Shown: positions 50,029 through 59,770, numbered from the stretch's first letter. The stretch is DNA of 64,000 bases from Sphingopyxis sp. H053 (GCF_001468225.1 NZ_LNRU01000003.1:186001-250000), one strand, 5' to 3'. Numbers and translations: made by a program. The notes: generated by a model not told the origin, from the sequence alone.

Positions 50029-51491
50029 TATTTTCCGTCCCGTGCGGCGGCGATGGCGGTCAGCGCGGGCGTGGTTGCCGGCGCCATTACGGTTGTCTCG
50101 ATCCCCATCGACAGCAGTTGCGGCGCCGCGGGATTGAGCCGCGACCAATTGGGCAGCCCGCTGCCGTTCGGATCGCCGGTCTTCGCGAAATTGGTCCAGT
50201 AATCGCCGAGCTGCTTCGCCGCCGCATGGTCGGCGGCGGTGGCATCGGCGGGCAGGTTGCCGAACTGGAAGGCGACATCCGACGCATGCACCGCGCCGAC
50301 ATCGGGTTCGCGCTGGCCCTCGGCGACATAGCCGAAACGATAGAGGAAGGTCGGCACCCCGGCGCGGGCCTGCAGCAGACCAAAGGCGAGCGCGGGTTCG
50401 GCGAAGATCGCGTCGCCGCCCAGCCGCCGGTTTGCCTCGTCTTCGCTTGGATAAGCCGCCTTTACGGTTGCGGCAGCAGCACCCAGCGCCTTTTCGACCG
50501 GGCCGTTGACCATTGCGCGGAACGGCGCGGGGATGAAGCCGAGTTCGTCGTCGTTGCTGCCGATGATATAGGGGATGCGCGCCTGCTTGCCCTCGGCGAA
50601 GATGGTCTCAGCACCTGCGGGAACGATCGTCCCGTCGGTCATCGGCCCCGAATAGCGATCCTCTTCCTTGCTCATCAGAGCGAGGCTGCCGAGAACCTTG
50701 TCGGCGGGCAGCGCGCGTAACGCTGCAGCGTCCACGGCGCCCGCCCGCGTGCCGAATGCCTGCCCTTTCGCTTGTGCATCAACCAGCGTCGGCCAGTCGT
50801 CGCGGCCGCCTCCCGACGCGACGATCGCGCGCGCGAACAAGCCTTTTGCAGCGGGCGACGCCATCAGGCGCGACACCGACTCCCCGCCCGCGCTTTCACC
50901 GAAGATCGTGACCTTCGCCGGATCGCCGCCGAATGCCGCGATGTTGCGCTGAACCCATTTGAGCGCAGCGATCTGGTCCATCAGCCCCCAGTTTCCGTCC
51001 TGCCCCAGCGCGGGATGCGCAAAAAAGCCGAAGCGGCCGAGGCGGTAGTTGAAGCTGACGATCACGACGTCGCGCTTCGCGAGCAGGCTGCCGTCGGTTT
51101 CAGGCAGCGTGCCCGATCCGCCGACGAAGCCGCCGCCATGAATCCAGACCATCACCGGCAGCTTTGCGCCCTTGACGGGTTTCGGCGTCCAGACGTTGAG
51201 CGTCAGGCAATCCTCGCTCATCGGCCGCGACCCGGGTTGAATGCCCGGCAGCGGATTTTGCATGCAGTCAGGGCCGTAGCTCGCCACCTCGCGCGGTGTG
51301 CTCCACGGCTGGACCGGCGCGGGTGCGCTCCAGCGAAGGGCGCCAACCGGCGGGGCGGCATAAGGAATGCCCTGGAACGCCGCGACGCCTTCGGTAGTCG
51401 CACCCACCACGGCGCCACCATCGATCGCCACCTGCTGCGCAGCGACCGGCGAAGCCAAAAGTGCAGCCGAAACCAATATGCCGCGGATCAT
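50028..51491 (-). CDS. type-B carboxylesterase (COesterase family)
   Basis: A 487-residue exported esterase with a signal peptide (about 1-18). Motifs of the family are FQGIPYAAPPVGALRW, SEDCLTLNVWTP, MVWIHGGGFVGGSG, NYRLGRFGFF and the nucleophile elbow TIFGESAGGESV. His probably lies in the region GAVHASDVAFQFGN. It differs from the other two esterases of this operon in family, so three distinct ester-cleaving folds act together. ATG overlaps the rhamnosidase stop (TAATG). Confidence 0.9.
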   Translation of the reverse strand: MIRGILVSAALLASPVAAQQVAIDGGAVVGATTEGVAAFQGIPYAAPPVGALRWSAPAPVQPWSTPREVASYGPDCMQNPLPGIQPGSRPMSEDCLTLNVWTPKPVKGAKLPVMVWIHGGGFVGGSGTLPETDGSLLAKRDVVIVSFNYRLGRFGFFAHPALGQDGNWGLMDQIAALKWVQRNIAAFGGDPAKVTIFGESAGGESVSRLMASPAAKGLFARAIVASGGGRDDWPTLVDAQAKGQAFGTRAGAVDAAALRALPADKVLGSLALMSKEEDRYSGPMTDGTIVPAGAETIFAEGKQARIPYIIGSNDDELGFIPAPFRAMVNGPVEKALGAAAATVKAAYPSEDEANRRLGGDAIFAEPALAFGLLQARAGVPTFLYRFGYVAEGQREPDVGAVHASDVAFQFGNLPADATAADHAAAKQLGDYWTNFAKTGDPNGSGLPNWSRLNPAAPQLLSMGIETTVMAPATTPALTAIAAARDGK

Positions 51492-54400
51492 TATTTGCCT
51501 CCGGTGGTGAAGGTGAAACGGCCGGGGCCGGTACGGTATAGAGAATAGCCCTTGTCCTCACGCAGCCGCTGGGCGCCCGCAGGCGGAACCACGGTTCCGA
51601 AGCGCGTGGGCACCCAGATCTCGCCCGTCGTGTTCGCTGGCACTTCGGCGGTCAGCGTCAGCTTGCCCGCATCGACCTTCCAGCCCGAAAAGGCGCGACC
51701 GTGGGCGGTGTCCATCGCAGCTTCGGCGCTCGCAAGGCCATCGGGGATCGCGGGCTTGACCAGCACGACCTTATACCCCGGCGCGCCCGGCCGCAGCCCG
51801 GCGAGCCGCTGGCGCATCCAGTCGGCGATCGAGGCGAAATAGTGATGGTCGCGCGAGCGGCTGTTCAGGCTCCACGTCTCGAACATCGTCTTGTGGCCGT
51901 TCTTGATCCACCAGCCCCAGCTCGGCTCGTCGGTGCGCGTCGCGACCCGGTACGCAAGGTTCGCATGGCCATAATCGCTGAGGATTTCGAGCAGGTAGCG
52001 CGCGCCATAGACGCCGGTGCGCAGCCCCTGTTTGTCGACATCGCGCGCGATAGTGTCGGCGACGCCCTGTTCGCGGCCCGGCGGCACCATGCCGAACGCG
52101 AGCGGCAGGATATTCTGCACCTGCGTCGGCGGACCCGCGGCGCCCTTGGCATCGACGGTCCGATACCAGCCGCGCCTCGCGTCCCAATAGCGCGCGTTGT
52201 AGGCGGTGCGGATATCCTCGGCGAGCTTCGTGTACCGTGCCGCATCGTCGGCCTTTCCGACGATCGCCGACGATTTGGCGAGCAGGTCGGCCTGATGGAA
52301 GAAATAGGCCGTGGTCACCGCGTCGATCCCGCCGCCGCGCGAGTTGCTGTAATCCATCCCGCCCGCCGACGCCCATTCGGAGAGCCCCGCCGAACGCTGG
52401 AAATCGGGCGCCTTGATGAAGGTCGCGGTATAATCGACGAGACGGCGCTGCATGTCCTGATTGTCGGCAAGGATGCGCGTGTCGCCATAGGTCGTGTAAA
52501 GCTCCCACGGCAGGATCATCGCCGCGGCGTCCCAAGGCGTCGTCGGCCCCCAGATCACGTTCCACCCCGGGGTATTCTCATAGCCGTATAAGGGCGTCGT
52601 CGGTGCGATCTCGGGCACCTCACCCTTTTCCGATTGCGCATCGCGGAAGTCGGCAAGCCACTTCGTCCACACGCGCGCGACGTCGAGGCTGCGTGCGGCG
52701 GCGCCTGCCGACGCCTGCGCATCGCCGCTCCAGCCGTTCTTCTCGTAAGTCGGCGTGTCGGTCTGGAAGCCGTGGAGATTGTTGAGGATCGACGCGATCG
52801 CAGCAAAATCGATCTGGTTCAGCAGCGGATCGGCGCTCGCAAAGCTGCCGGTGTGCGCGACCGCCGAATGGACGATACGGGCGGTCAGCGCGCCCTCACC
52901 CGGTGTGCCCGGGAACCCGTCGACCTGTACATAGCGAAAGCCGCGGTAGCCGAAGCGCGGTTCCCATTGCTCGGCACCCTTGCCCGCGAGCGTGTAGCGG
53001 TCGGTCTGGAGCTGCGCATCGATCAGGCCCGCGGCGGGGACGACCCTGCCGTCCTCGGCGACGCGCTCGCTCGCCACCATCGACACGGTGAGCCCGCGCG
53101 GACCGCTGACCTTGAGCACCGGCCAGCCCGCGACGATGCGGCCGAAGTCATAGACGTGGACGCCGGGGGCGACTTCCTTGACGGCCACGGGGGCGATATT
53201 CTCGACCGGTTCGATCGCTTCGGAGTTGGCGGCGACAAGCTGCCCCGCCGGTCCTGCAACAACCGGCGCAGCCTGCCATTTGCGGTCGCGGAAGCCTGCG
53301 CGGTCCCAGCCCGCCGGCACCAGTCGCGCGTCAAAGCGTTCGCCGCGATGGACCGAGTCACCCAGCGTCGGGCCGGACAGGGTACGCCAGCTGCCGTCGG
53401 TCGCGATCGTCTCGCGGGTGCCGTCGGTGTAGGTGACTTCGAGCTGCGCCTTGAGCGCGGGTTCGGCGTGCCAGGGCGCCGCGTGGAAATACCATTCGTT
53501 CGGATCGGTCAGCCCGTACCAGCCGCGCCCGAGTTCGGCGCCGAGCACATTCTCGCCGCGGCGCAGCAGGCTGGTGACGTCGAGGGCATAACCGAGAACG
53601 CGCTTGTCATAGGCGGTGAACCCCGCACCGAGCGACGAGCCGACGACACTGCCGTTGACCGACAGACGCGGCATGCCCGCGCCCGCATAATAGAGCCGTG
53701 CGCTGGCCACCGGCTTGGCGAGACGGAAGGCGCGCCGGACGAGCGGTGCGGGCGCTTCGATCGGAAGCACGAGATCGACCCCCGGAACGCCGCTGGCGAC
53801 GACGAGCCCGTCCCTCGACACGCTGCCGCCGGAAAAGGGATTGTCGCCGCCCGCGAAATCATAGGCGACTGCGGGGCTTTGGGTGCCCGATACCCGGACG
53901 GCGTGAATTGTAGCGGCGCCGGCCTCCTTGCCCGCAAAGCCTATCGTGCCATGCTTGTGCGCGTCATTGTCGACCGTCGCGACAACCGCGCCGTCGATGC
54001 GTGTGACGATATGCCCGCCCTCGGCGCGGATCGACAGCGCGATGCGTCGTCCTTTCAGCGGCGCCGTGAGCTTGACCTGCCCCAGCCGCTCCATCTTGAT
54101 CGCCGAACTCATCCCGCCCGGATAGCGGCGGACGGTCTGGATCAGCTCGGGCCCGTTCTTGTCGTCGGCGAGCGTCCAGACATAGGCGTCGCCATAGGTT
54201 TTGCCGTTAGGCAGCGCGCGGAACAGCACGTCGACGCTCTTGCCGGTCAGCGTCAGATCGGCGTCGAGCGTCAGGTCGCCCCAGTCATGGTCGCGCCGTG
54301 CGGGTCCCGAAATCCATTGGGCCTGCCAGTCGGACGCGCCGAGCAGTCCCGTTTCCCACCAGGCGGGAATGCTCCATCCGGTGGCATTGCCGCCCTCGTC

Positions 54401-54748
54401 CCATACCTGCACCTGCCACCAATAGCGTTGGCGCGATGCGAGCGCAGGCCCGGCATAGGCGATCTGGACATTGTCCGCCGAGGTGACCTTACCGCTGTCC
54501 CAGAGCGGCGCGCGCTCGAGGCCGGCTTCCGACGTTGCGACGCGGATGCGGTATGCGCTCTGCCGCGCCACCGGCGACCGCCACGCGAGACGCGGCGCGG
54601 CGGTGTCGAGGCCCAGCGGCGCCGCGGCATATTCGGTCCGCAGCTCCGCCGGCGCCTGATCGGCGGCATAGAGCGGTGTCGCCACCAGACCTGCCGCCGC
54701 GAGCACGCCCAATAGCAGGCTTCGCAGACTTCCGATCAGCGGCAACAC
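51491..54748 (-). CDS. GH78 alpha-L-rhamnosidase with inserted lectin-like domain
   Basis: A 1085-residue exported enzyme that removes terminal alpha-L-rhamnose with inversion. Order: signal peptide (about 1-29), FnIII-like domain (LRTEYAAAPLGLDTAAPRLA..), a ~150-residue concanavalin-like DUF1080-type segment (about 150-295, FRALPNGKTYGDAYVW, GGHIVTRIDG), the GH78 jelly-roll (VNGSVVGSSLGAGFTAYDKR), then the (alpha/alpha)6 catalytic domain. The latter has TPTYEKNGWSGDAQ (about 665-676) and WGWWIKNGHKTMFETW. The start is GTG with GGGAG upstream, 9 nt after the receptor. The domain inserted between FnIII and catalytic parts is uncommon in GH78 as I know it. Confidence 0.92.
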   Translation of the reverse strand: MLPLIGSLRSLLLGVLAAAGLVATPLYAADQAPAELRTEYAAAPLGLDTAAPRLAWRSPVARQSAYRIRVATSEAGLERAPLWDSGKVTSADNVQIAYAGPALASRQRYWWQVQVWDEGGNATGWSIPAWWETGLLGASDWQAQWISGPARRDHDWGDLTLDADLTLTGKSVDVLFRALPNGKTYGDAYVWTLADDKNGPELIQTVRRYPGGMSSAIKMERLGQVKLTAPLKGRRIALSIRAEGGHIVTRIDGAVVATVDNDAHKHGTIGFAGKEAGAATIHAVRVSGTQSPAVAYDFAGGDNPFSGGSVSRDGLVVASGVPGVDLVLPIEAPAPLVRRAFRLAKPVASARLYYAGAGMPRLSVNGSVVGSSLGAGFTAYDKRVLGYALDVTSLLRRGENVLGAELGRGWYGLTDPNEWYFHAAPWHAEPALKAQLEVTYTDGTRETIATDGSWRTLSGPTLGDSVHRGERFDARLVPAGWDRAGFRDRKWQAAPVVAGPAGQLVAANSEAIEPVENIAPVAVKEVAPGVHVYDFGRIVAGWPVLKVSGPRGLTVSMVASERVAEDGRVVPAAGLIDAQLQTDRYTLAGKGAEQWEPRFGYRGFRYVQVDGFPGTPGEGALTARIVHSAVAHTGSFASADPLLNQIDFAAIASILNNLHGFQTDTPTYEKNGWSGDAQASAGAAARSLDVARVWTKWLADFRDAQSEKGEVPEIAPTTPLYGYENTPGWNVIWGPTTPWDAAAMILPWELYTTYGDTRILADNQDMQRRLVDYTATFIKAPDFQRSAGLSEWASAGGMDYSNSRGGGIDAVTTAYFFHQADLLAKSSAIVGKADDAARYTKLAEDIRTAYNARYWDARRGWYRTVDAKGAAGPPTQVQNILPLAFGMVPPGREQGVADTIARDVDKQGLRTGVYGARYLLEILSDYGHANLAYRVATRTDEPSWGWWIKNGHKTMFETWSLNSRSRDHHYFASIADWMRQRLAGLRPGAPGYKVVLVKPAIPDGLASAEAAMDTAHGRAFSGWKVDAGKLTLTAEVPANTTGEIWVPTRFGTVVPPAGAQRLREDKGYSLYRTGPGRFTFTTGGK

Positions 54749-54757
54749 CCTACTCCC

Positions 54758-57403
54758 TTAAAATTTGGTACGGATACCGAACGACACGAGCCGGCCCAGC
54801 GTGCTGCCATTGGTATAGCCCGCCGCATTGTTGAAGTAAGGCGGATCCTGGTCAAAGACATTGTCGACGTTCAGCGTCAGCAGCGTGTTTGCGAGCATGT
54901 CGCCCAGATCATAGCTGAAGAAGAGATCGACCGTATCGAACGCCGCGATGCGCGTCTGCGGCGGAAGGCCGATGATCGGATAGCCGCTGCGATGGTTGAG
55001 CGACGCGCGCGCGGTGAAATCGCCGACCGTCGCGCCGAGCCCCGCGGTAAAGAGGAAGCGGCCCGTCCCGTTCTTGAGATCGTCGTTGACCGGGCCGCCC
55101 TGCACCACCTGCGTCTCGCGATTGAGCAGATAGCTGCCGGTGAAATTCGCATGGATCGAGCCGAAGCCGGTAGGGCGATTATAGGCGAGGTTGAAGTCGA
55201 TCCCATCGACGTTCACCGCGCCGAGGTTCGCACGCTGCGCGAGGAAGAGCACATAGGGCGAGCTGATCGCGAACAGGGTCGCGAGGTTCGGCACGCCGTC
55301 GACGCGGAGGTTCCCCGCCGCCGCCTGCGCCTGTGCGAGCGTCGGGTTGAGGATGAAGAAATCCGCATAGGCAGGCGTCGTGAACAGCAAGGGCGACGTG
55401 AACGGCGGCACCGCGATCGCGTCCTTGAACTTCACGTTGAAATAGGTCGCGCTGGCGACGAAGCCTTCGAGCCCCGCGGGCTTGAGATCGAAGCCGAGCG
55501 ACCAGGTGTCGGCGGTTTCGGGCTTCAGATTGGCATTGCCGCCGGCGATCGCGATCGTCGGGCGCAGCGCGTCGAAGGGTGAGCTGTTCGGCGCGCGGAA
55601 GGGGCTGAACGGCAGTACCTGGACGCGCGCGTCGACCGAATTGCCGAGGTCGGCAAGGCTCGGCGCGTGGAACGACGTGCCGTAATTGCCGCGGATCGTC
55701 AGCGCCTCGAACGGCCGCCAGGTCACGCCGATCTTGGGATTGGTCGTGCCGCCGACGTCGCTGTAATCGTCGTAGCGGACCGATCCCGACAGCTCGAGGC
55801 TGTAGAAACCCGGCGTGCGGTTGTCGGCGCCGAAGATCGGGATCAGCAATTCGCCGAACAGCGACTTCACATTGCGCGCGGCATAGGCGTTCGAGCCGGT
55901 AACCGCCGCTTCGGGGCCGCTGCCGGTGAACGAGCGGATATTCTCATAATGATATTCGCCGCCGACCGCGAGACGCACGTCGCCGCCGGGCATCGCGAAC
56001 AGCGGGCCGTCGAGCACGACGCGCCCTTCGGCGAGCTCCTGCGTCGCTTCGCCATAGTTGACGAAATCGTCGATCGCCGCGAGCACCGCGGGCGACGTCG
56101 CCGAGAGATTATAGGGGTTGAGCGCGGTGGCCGTCGTTCGGCCGGCGAGCGCGATCGTCGCCGCGGTCGAATTGAACGAGCGCTCGGTCGATTCATTCTC
56201 GCTGCGTCCGAAGTTGGCCATTGTGCGCAGCTGCCAGCCGCCGCCGAGTTCGAAATCGAAGCTGGGGGTGATGCCATAGGAAGTGAAGCTCGACGGGCTG
56301 TCGTTGCTCGGCCCGAAGACATCGTCGAATGCGAAGGCGACGCTGTGCGCGAGCTCGGTCCCGATCGGGCGGAAGAAGGGGTTCGCGGCGGTGATCGTCC
56401 CGCTCATGCTGCTCTGCGCGCTGCGGTGCAGCGTGTCGCGCTTCGACCAATAGGCCGACAGCTTGAACGCGACCGAATCGCTGAGATCCTGCGTCAGTCC
56501 GGCGAAGACGCTGTGGCGTTCCTCGCGCGGATAGATGGCGGCATAATCGGTCTGGTCGCAGCGGTTGACCCCCGGCGCGCGGCCCGGAAGCGCATAGGTC
56601 GTCGTGCCGACGGTGATGTTGGCGAGCGCGCAGGCGGTGCTGCGGAAATCGCCGCCGCCGCGGTCGGTCTGGTTCGCGGTCGCATAATCGCGGTCGAGCC
56701 CGATCAGATCGTCGTGCCAGGCGTAGGAATAGGAAATATAGGCCGAGCCCGAACCCCAATCCTTGCCCGCGATGACGCTCGCGTCGATCGTCTGGTAATT
56801 TTTGGCAAAGCCATAGCGCGCGTTGACGCCGATGCCGTCATAACGATCGCGCGTGATGAAGTTGATCACGCCACCGATCGCGTCGGAACCATAGATCGAC
56901 GAACCGCCGTCGGGGATAACATCGACGCGCTTGATCACGTCGGGCGGGATGACCGAGGGATCGAAGCTCGTCTGCAGGATGCCCGCGCCGACCATGCGGT
57001 GGCCGTCGACGAGCACGAGCGTCGTCGAACCACCGCTGTTGCCGAGGTTGCGGATATTGGGGCGCACGATCGGGTTGCCGAAATTGCCGAGCCCCGCCGG
57101 GATCGTCCCGAAATTGCCAACCTGCGGGATCGAGGCGAGCAGGTCGTTTGCCGACGCGGCGCCCGAGGCGACAACATCGGCCTCGCTGACCGCGACGACA
57201 TTGGTGCCGACCGGCGCGACGCCGCGCAGCAGGGTGCCGGTGACGACAATGTCGGCATCGGCCGGAGCGTCGGAATCGGCCTCCTGCGCATGGGCGCTCG
57301 CTGCGCCGAACAGCGTACCCGCGCACGCCAGTACCGAAATGCCCCGCCGCCACGCGTTCCGCCGCGCCGCAAAATCCAGACCCGCCGTCGTCATCGCCTT
57401 CAT
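54758..57403 (-). CDS. TonB-dependent receptor of the rhamnoside operon
   Basis: An 881-residue outer-membrane receptor. The signal peptide runs to about residue 40 (SAHAQ) and the TonB box is DIVVTGTLL (about 51-59). Plug motifs are PNIRNLGNSGGSTTLVLVDG, KRVDVIPDGGSSIYGSDAIG and GVINFITRDRYDG. The barrel ends in a terminal Phe (FGIRTKF). GGAGG lies before the ATG at 57403. It starts an eight-gene operon of glycosidases and esterases, so a rhamnose-containing glycoside too large or too scarce for porins is its likely cargo. No SusD homologue is present, as expected in proteobacteria. Confidence 0.93.
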   Translation of the reverse strand: MKAMTTAGLDFAARRNAWRRGISVLACAGTLFGAASAHAQEADSDAPADADIVVTGTLLRGVAPVGTNVVAVSEADVVASGAASANDLLASIPQVGNFGTIPAGLGNFGNPIVRPNIRNLGNSGGSTTLVLVDGHRMVGAGILQTSFDPSVIPPDVIKRVDVIPDGGSSIYGSDAIGGVINFITRDRYDGIGVNARYGFAKNYQTIDASVIAGKDWGSGSAYISYSYAWHDDLIGLDRDYATANQTDRGGGDFRSTACALANITVGTTTYALPGRAPGVNRCDQTDYAAIYPREERHSVFAGLTQDLSDSVAFKLSAYWSKRDTLHRSAQSSMSGTITAANPFFRPIGTELAHSVAFAFDDVFGPSNDSPSSFTSYGITPSFDFELGGGWQLRTMANFGRSENESTERSFNSTAATIALAGRTTATALNPYNLSATSPAVLAAIDDFVNYGEATQELAEGRVVLDGPLFAMPGGDVRLAVGGEYHYENIRSFTGSGPEAAVTGSNAYAARNVKSLFGELLIPIFGADNRTPGFYSLELSGSVRYDDYSDVGGTTNPKIGVTWRPFEALTIRGNYGTSFHAPSLADLGNSVDARVQVLPFSPFRAPNSSPFDALRPTIAIAGGNANLKPETADTWSLGFDLKPAGLEGFVASATYFNVKFKDAIAVPPFTSPLLFTTPAYADFFILNPTLAQAQAAAGNLRVDGVPNLATLFAISSPYVLFLAQRANLGAVNVDGIDFNLAYNRPTGFGSIHANFTGSYLLNRETQVVQGGPVNDDLKNGTGRFLFTAGLGATVGDFTARASLNHRSGYPIIGLPPQTRIAAFDTVDLFFSYDLGDMLANTLLTLNVDNVFDQDPPYFNNAAGYTNGSTLGRLVSFGIRTKF

Positions 57404-57515
57404 CGCATCCTCCCTGCACTCGCCCTCGCGAGTTGTCCCTTTTGACGGAGGTGCCTGTCCGGCCATCTTGTTCCTCCGATGCCACGCTTCGATGAGCGTT
57501 TCTGCATCACTGCTC

Positions 57516-57563
57516 ATTATTTGTCTTTATCAATCACGTCAACGATCAAATTCAATCATTCGA
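57516..57563 (-). promoter_or_regulatory. candidate promoter/operator of the rhamnoside operon
   Basis: On the minus strand TTGACG (57542-57537) and AATAAT (57521-57516), 15 nt apart, form a possible promoter. It overlaps CGATCAAATTC (57543-57553) and AATCATTCGA (57554-57563). The first recurs exactly upstream of the kinase and the second, inverted, upstream of the DeoR gene. Confidence 0.5.
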
Positions 57564-57613
57564 ACCCGAACGCCACGGCGGGCCGCGGTTTTGGTTCGAA
57601 GGCTTTGGGAATT

Positions 57614-58399
57614 TCAGGCGATGATGACGCGGATACCGGCGGCTTCCATCATCGCGACATGGTGCGGTTCGATTCCGGAGTCGGTGACGACGACGTCGAT
57701 CTCGTCGAGCGAGCAAACGACATTGCCCGAGGGGCCCGAGAATTTGGAACTGTCGACGAGCACGATAATCTCGTCGGCGCGTTCGATCAGGCGGCGCTCG
57801 GCGGCGACGAGAATGACATCGGCCTGCATCAGCCCGGCGGGGCCCATCGACGCCGCGCCCATGAACAGCTTGGGCGCGTGAAAGCGCGGCATGCCGTCGT
57901 CGCCGGCCGCCGACAGGACGATATTCTGTTCGCGAAACACCTGCCCCGAGGGAACGAGGATGCGCGTTGTCGGCTGCGGCAGCAGCGCGCTGACGATATG
58001 CAGCGAGTTGGTCAGCACCTGCAGCGCGAGGCCGTCGAGATGCGGGCACATCTGGAGCGTCGTCGAGCCGCCGTCGATCATCACGCCCTCGCCGGGGATG
58101 CAGAGCCCCGCTGCCGCGCGCCCGATCGCTTCCTTCGCGGCGCGATTGCGGCCGATATTTTCGTGAAAGGGAATGCCCGACAGGCCGTCTTCGGACCCAG
58201 TCGGCGAAGCGCTCCCTCCTCCGATGCGCTTCGCCCCGCCGCGCACGCGCGTGATCACACCCGCTTCTTCGAGCCGGTCGAGATCGCGGCGAATGGTCGC
58301 GGGTGACGCGGCAACGCGGCTTTCGAGATCGCGGAACGAGACGAAACCGCTCTCGCCCAGGCTGTCGAGGATCATTTTTTCGCGTTCGGCTGCGTGCAT
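57614..58399 (-). CDS. DeoR/GlpR-family repressor of rhamnose genes
   Basis: A 261-residue transcription factor. The N-terminal helix-turn-helix is EREKMILDSLGESGFVSFRDL.. with ASPATIRRDLDRLEEAGVITRVRGGA, the DeoR signature. The sugar-phosphate-binding DeoRC domain has IPGEGVMIDGGSTTLQM, VLTNSLHI, FMGAASMG and DEIIVLVDSSKF. Embedded between the rhamnose catabolic genes and the rhamnoside operon, it most likely responds to a phosphorylated rhamnose intermediate and represses both. It starts 60 nt after the isomerase stop, and that gap carries a motif shared with other promoters here. Confidence 0.92.
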   Translation of the reverse strand: MHAAEREKMILDSLGESGFVSFRDLESRVAASPATIRRDLDRLEEAGVITRVRGGAKRIGGGSASPTGSEDGLSGIPFHENIGRNRAAKEAIGRAAAGLCIPGEGVMIDGGSTTLQMCPHLDGLALQVLTNSLHIVSALLPQPTTRILVPSGQVFREQNIVLSAAGDDGMPRFHAPKLFMGAASMGPAGLMQADVILVAAERRLIERADEIIVLVDSSKFSGPSGNVVCSLDEIDVVVTDSGIEPHHVAMMEAAGIRVIIA

Positions 58400-58451
58400 T
58401 TGGGCCCCTGTCTCTATGCCTCTATTTGACGGGAGCTGCGCCGAGTTGCAA

Positions 58452-58461
58452 TCGAATGATT
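58452..58461. promoter_or_regulatory. candidate DeoR operator element
   Basis: TCGAATGATT, 53 nt upstream of the DeoR-family gene, is the exact reverse complement of AATCATTCGA at 57554-57563 in the rhamnoside operon promoter region. It overlaps the last codon region of the isomerase gene. Confidence 0.4.
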
Positions 58462-59755
58462 AGACAATCCCCGCCGTGGTCCCCGCTGCCCGCCGTTCCT
58501 GCGCCTTGCGATCCCGCCAGCCGCTCGCACGATAAGCCGCGATCGTGTCGATCGCCCCGCCCGCTTCGGCGCGCGCCGCCGCGAGGATCGGGGTGACGTC
58601 GGTGCGGTACGCCGTGCGCAGCGCCTGAAACGCCATCATCGTGTCATTCGCTTCCTGCGCGGCGAGCAAAGCCTCGCGGTCGACGAGCAGCGCCTTGGCA
58701 CAGGCCGCGACGATCGCTTCGGCCGACGAGAGCATGCTCTCAATCGGGTCGGTGACATTGTGCGACTGGTCGATCATGTACGCGGGGCGAAAATCGCCGC
58801 GCGGGTTCATCTCGGCCTCGATCAACTCGTTGAAGACGAGGAACAGCTGGTGCGGATTGATCGAGCCGCTGTCGAGATCGTCGTCACCATATTTGCTGTC
58901 GTTGAAGTGGAATCCGCCGAGCTTGCCGAAGCGATGCAGCCGCGCGACGATCTGCTCGATGTTCACGTTCGGCGCATGATGGCCCAGATCGACGAGGCAT
59001 TTCGCCTTGTCGCCAAGTTCCTGCGCGACGAGGATCGAGCTGCCCCAGTCCGAAATCACGGTCGAATAGAAGGCGGGTTCGAACATCTTGTGCTCGATCA
59101 GCATCCGCCAGTCGGCGGGCAGCGCGGCATAGACTTCCGCCGCGGCGTCGAGATAGCGATCGAGGCTCCGGCCAAGATCCTGCTGCCCCGGGAAATTGGT
59201 GCCATCGCCGACCCACACCGTCAGGTCGGTGACGCCGAGCTGCTTGCCGATCTCGATACATTCGATGTTATGCGCGACCGCCTGATCGCGCACCTCGGCG
59301 CGCGTCGAGGAGAGCGAGCCCGTGGCATAGCTCACCGCCTGCCCCGGCTGGTCCTGGAATGTATTGCTGTTCACCGCGTCGAAACCGAGGCCAAGCGCCG
59401 CGGCTTCTTCGCGCAAACCGCGATAATCGCTGACCTTGTCCCACGGGAAATGCGGGCTAACGCGCGGCGTGGCGCGGCCGAGCTGCTGGATCACCGCGCA
59501 ATCCTCGAGCTTTTCGTGGATGTTGGTCGGCTCGCCCGGAATCGGGAATTTGGCGAAGCGCGTGCCGCCGCGCCCCGCGCCCCAGCTCGGCACCGCGACC
59601 GAGAAGCCCGCGACCTTCGCCTTCACGCCATCGATGTCGATCCCGCGGCGGCCGAGCTGGCGGCCGAGGCTGCCATAATCATCGTCGAGCGCGTCGGTCA
59701 GACCGGCGTTCAGCCGCTCGATGTCATCCTGTGCGAGCGGCAGGTCGCCAGCCAT
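58460..59755 (-). CDS. rhaI: L-rhamnose isomerase (RhaI type)
   Basis: A 431-residue cytoplasmic TIM-barrel isomerase converting L-rhamnose to L-rhamnulose. It is of the RhaI type found in Rhizobium and Pseudomonas, not the E. coli RhaA type. Metal and substrate regions are LIEHKMFEPAFYSTVISDWG (Glu), CLVDLGHHAPN, GGFHFNDSKYGDDDLDSGS (HxND) and FRPAYMIDQSHNV. GGAG precedes the ATG. It begins 15 nt after the bifunctional aldolase gene, so both are one transcript. Confidence 0.93.
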   Translation of the reverse strand: MAGDLPLAQDDIERLNAGLTDALDDDYGSLGRQLGRRGIDIDGVKAKVAGFSVAVPSWGAGRGGTRFAKFPIPGEPTNIHEKLEDCAVIQQLGRATPRVSPHFPWDKVSDYRGLREEAAALGLGFDAVNSNTFQDQPGQAVSYATGSLSSTRAEVRDQAVAHNIECIEIGKQLGVTDLTVWVGDGTNFPGQQDLGRSLDRYLDAAAEVYAALPADWRMLIEHKMFEPAFYSTVISDWGSSILVAQELGDKAKCLVDLGHHAPNVNIEQIVARLHRFGKLGGFHFNDSKYGDDDLDSGSINPHQLFLVFNELIEAEMNPRGDFRPAYMIDQSHNVTDPIESMLSSAEAIVAACAKALLVDREALLAAQEANDTMMAFQALRTAYRTDVTPILAAARAEAGGAIDTIAAYRASGWRDRKAQERRAAGTTAGIV

Positions 59756-59770
59756 AAAACTCTCCGTACC

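Noticed and set aside
52634-54715. 693-codon plus-strand frame opposite the rhamnosidase
   Set aside because: It is a shadow with no SD or domains; the GH78 gene is clear.
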